64,000 nt of DNA, taken from Paenibacillus foliorum. Lineage in GTDB: Bacteria; Bacillota; Bacilli; Paenibacillales; NBRC-103111. The stretch spans positions 62,001-126,000 of the forward strand of contig NZ_WHOD01000109.1 of the NCBI RefSeq assembly GCF_013141765.1, in the 5' to 3' direction. Made by a program: the position numbers and the translations under genes. Below are positions 61,983-64,000 of the stretch, piece after piece. The notes under the pieces were generated by a model. The model saw only the letters and a list, made by a program, of their open reading frames with translations, was not told the DNA's origin and did no database searches. Every line of letters begins with the position of its first letter. Position 1 is the stretch's first letter.

Positions 61983-64000
61983 TTACTTTACATTTACGTC
62001 GAAGGAAGCTGTCACTCCGCTTGGAGCTACTACATTCACTCTAAAGCTAGTAACATCACCAGCTTCGCCGTTGTATTTTACTAATCCTGTAGCAGGATCT
62101 ACATGGATAGCACTTGGGTTCGTTCCTACGATGTTGGATACATAGAAGCTAACTTTCAGCACTTCATTGTTGTTATATCCAGTACCATTAGCTTTGACAA
62201 GCATACTGTCGTTGCTTTTTGCTTCTTCATTCAAGGTACCTGGAGCATGTTCAGCAACAAATTCACCTGCAAATTGATCTTTTACTGTTATTTTTTCAGC
62301 CATTTTAGCATCCCACAGATACATACCGTTACCTTGCATATCGGACATGCTTACTGTTTTACTGGATTTCTTAAGAGCAATTTCGCTTACTACTGGACCT
62401 TCATTTTTAGACTCAACATCAATACTTGAGCTTGCGATATCTTTCTTGCCATCATAGTACAGAACCGTTAGCTTAGCTTTACCTGCTTTACCGCCAGCTA
62501 TCCAATTTGTTTTAGTAGCTGTATCAACAACTTGGGAGTCACTGCTTGATATGGACACCACACTAGTTGGTACTTTTACAGCTTCCGAACCGTCTTTTTT
62601 AGCACGGATTTTCACTTCTTTGGCAATTCCTTTGTAGTTATCATAGACGTTTGTTGCTCCAGCCGCACCTGTACCAGCATTCAAGTAATCGTCAGTTGCA
62701 AGTACTGTGTTATTGGATTTGTCTAAATAAGCTTCATAAGTCAATTTGTTGTTTACATTGGAAGGATCGAGCACTTCCATAGTTGTTGTAAGATTATTTA
62801 CTTCCACATATTTTTTATCGCCGATCGAAACTAAACCTTGGCTGTCTTGTTTATACAAAGTTGCTTTAAAGGAATAGCTAGCTGCTTTTGCATTAGCTCC
62901 TGCATAGAACTTGAACGACTTATCAAAAGCGGAATCTACACTTGTATCAGCAGCATCATGAGCAAGCTTCAAATCTTGAGTTACCGGTGTGCCAACTGTT
63001 GTCGGGTTTAGAGTATATTTACGAGCCGACTCATTGTTTGTTTCATCTGTTCTTTGCACACTGGACAAGCTAGTAGCTGCCAGACTCGCTGCATCTCCTG
63101 AATTAGCTGTTAACGAATATCTAATTACATATTGATTAGTGTTGTCATATTTCATCTCGCCGCCATATTGATCATAGAGCTTCAATTTCAATTCATTGTC
63201 AGCACCAGCGATCATATATTTTGCAGGCGTTGTGGAGAACTTAAGAGTATCAGCTTTACGCTCGTCATTAACATTCAAAGTTTTTTCTGTTCTGACCCCA
63301 GCGTCATCTTTAAGCTGAACCGTAATAGTTGCTGAACCTTTTTTGTCAATGCTATCGATAGCGATCATTCCTTTGTGTAAACCGGAATTCGATATAGGAT
63401 CGCTAGCCAATCTAATACCACCACTAGCAAACACGGTAAGCTTATCTCGGTTATCATAAATTTCTTGACCTGTTAAAGTGTTTCCTTGAGCATCCTTAAC
63501 AAGGATAGGCATGAACATTTTGTTATCCGTTGCTTCATCACCTGTTAAAGCATCACCTTTAGTCAAGCTGTAGTTATAGCTGCCGAATTCTATTTTGGCA
63601 GGTGATTTGAAGGCTGCCACTTTAATTGTTTTCATTACGGATTGAGAAGAACCGTTAGGGAATAAGGAGATGTTAAATTCTTTCTCAGTATCAGAAACCG
63701 AGCGCAGCTTCAAATCTGCCGCTTCATCGCCAACTGCGTTATCAACAAATGCTGATGAAGAATCACCCTCATTACCTTTTTCTAAGTCGTTATCTGTAAT
63801 AGACACTATCACACCGCTGTTAAGAGCATCTTTATCTTCAATGCGGAAGCCATACTGGTCATAAGCTTTAATATCCAAGTAAGCATAGCCGTTAGCATCA
63901 ATAGCTTCAATCTTGTTACCCGAACCATTCAACAGATCTCCTGCTTCAACTTTAGTAGCAATTGACTTGTCACCAATTGAGTATACTTTATTTACTTGCT
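61983..64000 (-). CDS. S-layer-like surface protein, N-terminus outside window
   Basis: 671 residues are visible before the stop at 61983. The frame stays open to the right edge, so the start, signal peptide and any SLH anchors lie outside. The sequence is Lys/Asp/Ser-rich, nearly Cys-free and made of beta-strand modules (YLDIKAYDQYGFRIED, LKLYDQYGGEMKYD, VTVKDQ-type Big_2-like units), ending FRVNVVAPSGVTASFDVNVK. This matches the C-terminal half of Paenibacillus/Bacillus S-layer proteins. A strong terminator follows. Confidence 0.8.
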   Translation of the reverse strand, partial: QVNKVYSIGDKSIATKVEAGDLLNGSGNKIEAIDANGYAYLDIKAYDQYGFRIEDKDALNSGVIVSITDNDLEKGNEGDSSSAFVDNAVGDEAADLKLRSVSDTEKEFNISLFPNGSSQSVMKTIKVAAFKSPAKIEFGSYNYSLTKGDALTGDEATDNKMFMPILVKDAQGNTLTGQEIYDNRDKLTVFASGGIRLASDPISNSGLHKGMIAIDSIDKKGSATITVQLKDDAGVRTEKTLNVNDERKADTLKFSTTPAKYMIAGADNELKLKLYDQYGGEMKYDNTNQYVIRYSLTANSGDAASLAATSLSSVQRTDETNNESARKYTLNPTTVGTPVTQDLKLAHDAADTSVDSAFDKSFKFYAGANAKAASYSFKATLYKQDSQGLVSIGDKKYVEVNNLTTTMEVLDPSNVNNKLTYEAYLDKSNNTVLATDDYLNAGTGAAGATNVYDNYKGIAKEVKIRAKKDGSEAVKVPTSVVSISSSDSQVVDTATKTNWIAGGKAGKAKLTVLYYDGKKDIASSSIDVESKNEGPVVSEIALKKSSKTVSMSDMQGNGMYLWDAKMAEKITVKDQFAGEFVAEHAPGTLNEEAKSNDSMLVKANGTGYNNNEVLKVSFYVSNIVGTNPSAIHVDPATGLVKYNGEAGDVTSFRVNVVAPSGVTASFDVNVK

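Overview
The window looks like chromosomal DNA of a Paenibacillus-type member of the Bacillota. The clues are paired YesM/YesN-type sensor kinases and AraC-type response regulators beside Lpl-type sugar transporters, S-layer-homology (SLH) and Ig-like surface proteins, many glycosidases, strong AGGAGG ribosome sites, T-tailed hairpin terminators and moderate GC. No rRNA, tRNA, prophage, CRISPR or intact insertion sequence was seen. The species assignment is inference.

Layout. 1-6.3 kb: the N-terminal 1628 codons of a giant secreted Ig-like protein (minus strand, running off the left edge) with a cre box upstream, and a secreted protein with a triplicated module whose promoter carries three 11-bp direct repeats. 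7-13.5 kb: sugar catabolism, with a lactonase-like amidohydrolase, a GH106-like glycosidase, a GH51 arabinofuranosidase and a divergent ArsR-like regulator. 13.6-25.8 kb: housekeeping genes (HrpB helicase, acetyltransferase, thioesterase, DinB-like protein, PH-domain protein, metallophosphoesterase, guanine deaminase, glycerol-dehydrogenase-like enzyme, two new small ORFs, two-subunit fumarase).

26-44.3 kb holds two paralogous oligosaccharide-uptake modules, all on the minus strand. In transcription order, module 1 is uronate-isomerase-like enzyme, two permeases, binding lipoprotein, response regulator, kinase. Module 2 is binding lipoprotein, response regulator, kinase, GH29 fucosidase, a repeat-filled gap, two permeases. 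Remnants of a siderophore locus lie between them. Four promoters in these modules share an ACACA box exactly 44 bp upstream of a TATGAT/TAAGAT -10, a likely response-regulator operator. 44.5-46.3 kb: an SDR dehydrogenase divergent from a DeoR regulator. 46.4-48.9 kb: an overlapping glycosyltransferase / aminotransferase / NeuD-type acyltransferase operon. 49.8-52.1 kb: a butanediol-dehydrogenase-like gene divergent from a LacI regulator, with a perfect palindromic operator between them.

52.4-61.9 kb: an envelope block made of an OmpR/PhoR-type two-component system, then an RND pump, its lipoprotein-like adaptor and a three-SLH protein in one operon. Between kinase and pump is a GC-rich, strongly structured non-coding element. 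The right edge cuts a large S-layer-like protein.

Two families of dispersed intergenic hairpin elements recur: family A at about 14.2, 19.3 and 37.6 kb, and family B at about 6.7 and 23.5 kb. The least explained signals are the fixed-spacing promoter architecture, these hairpin families, the GC-rich element, and the RND-adaptor-SLH operon.
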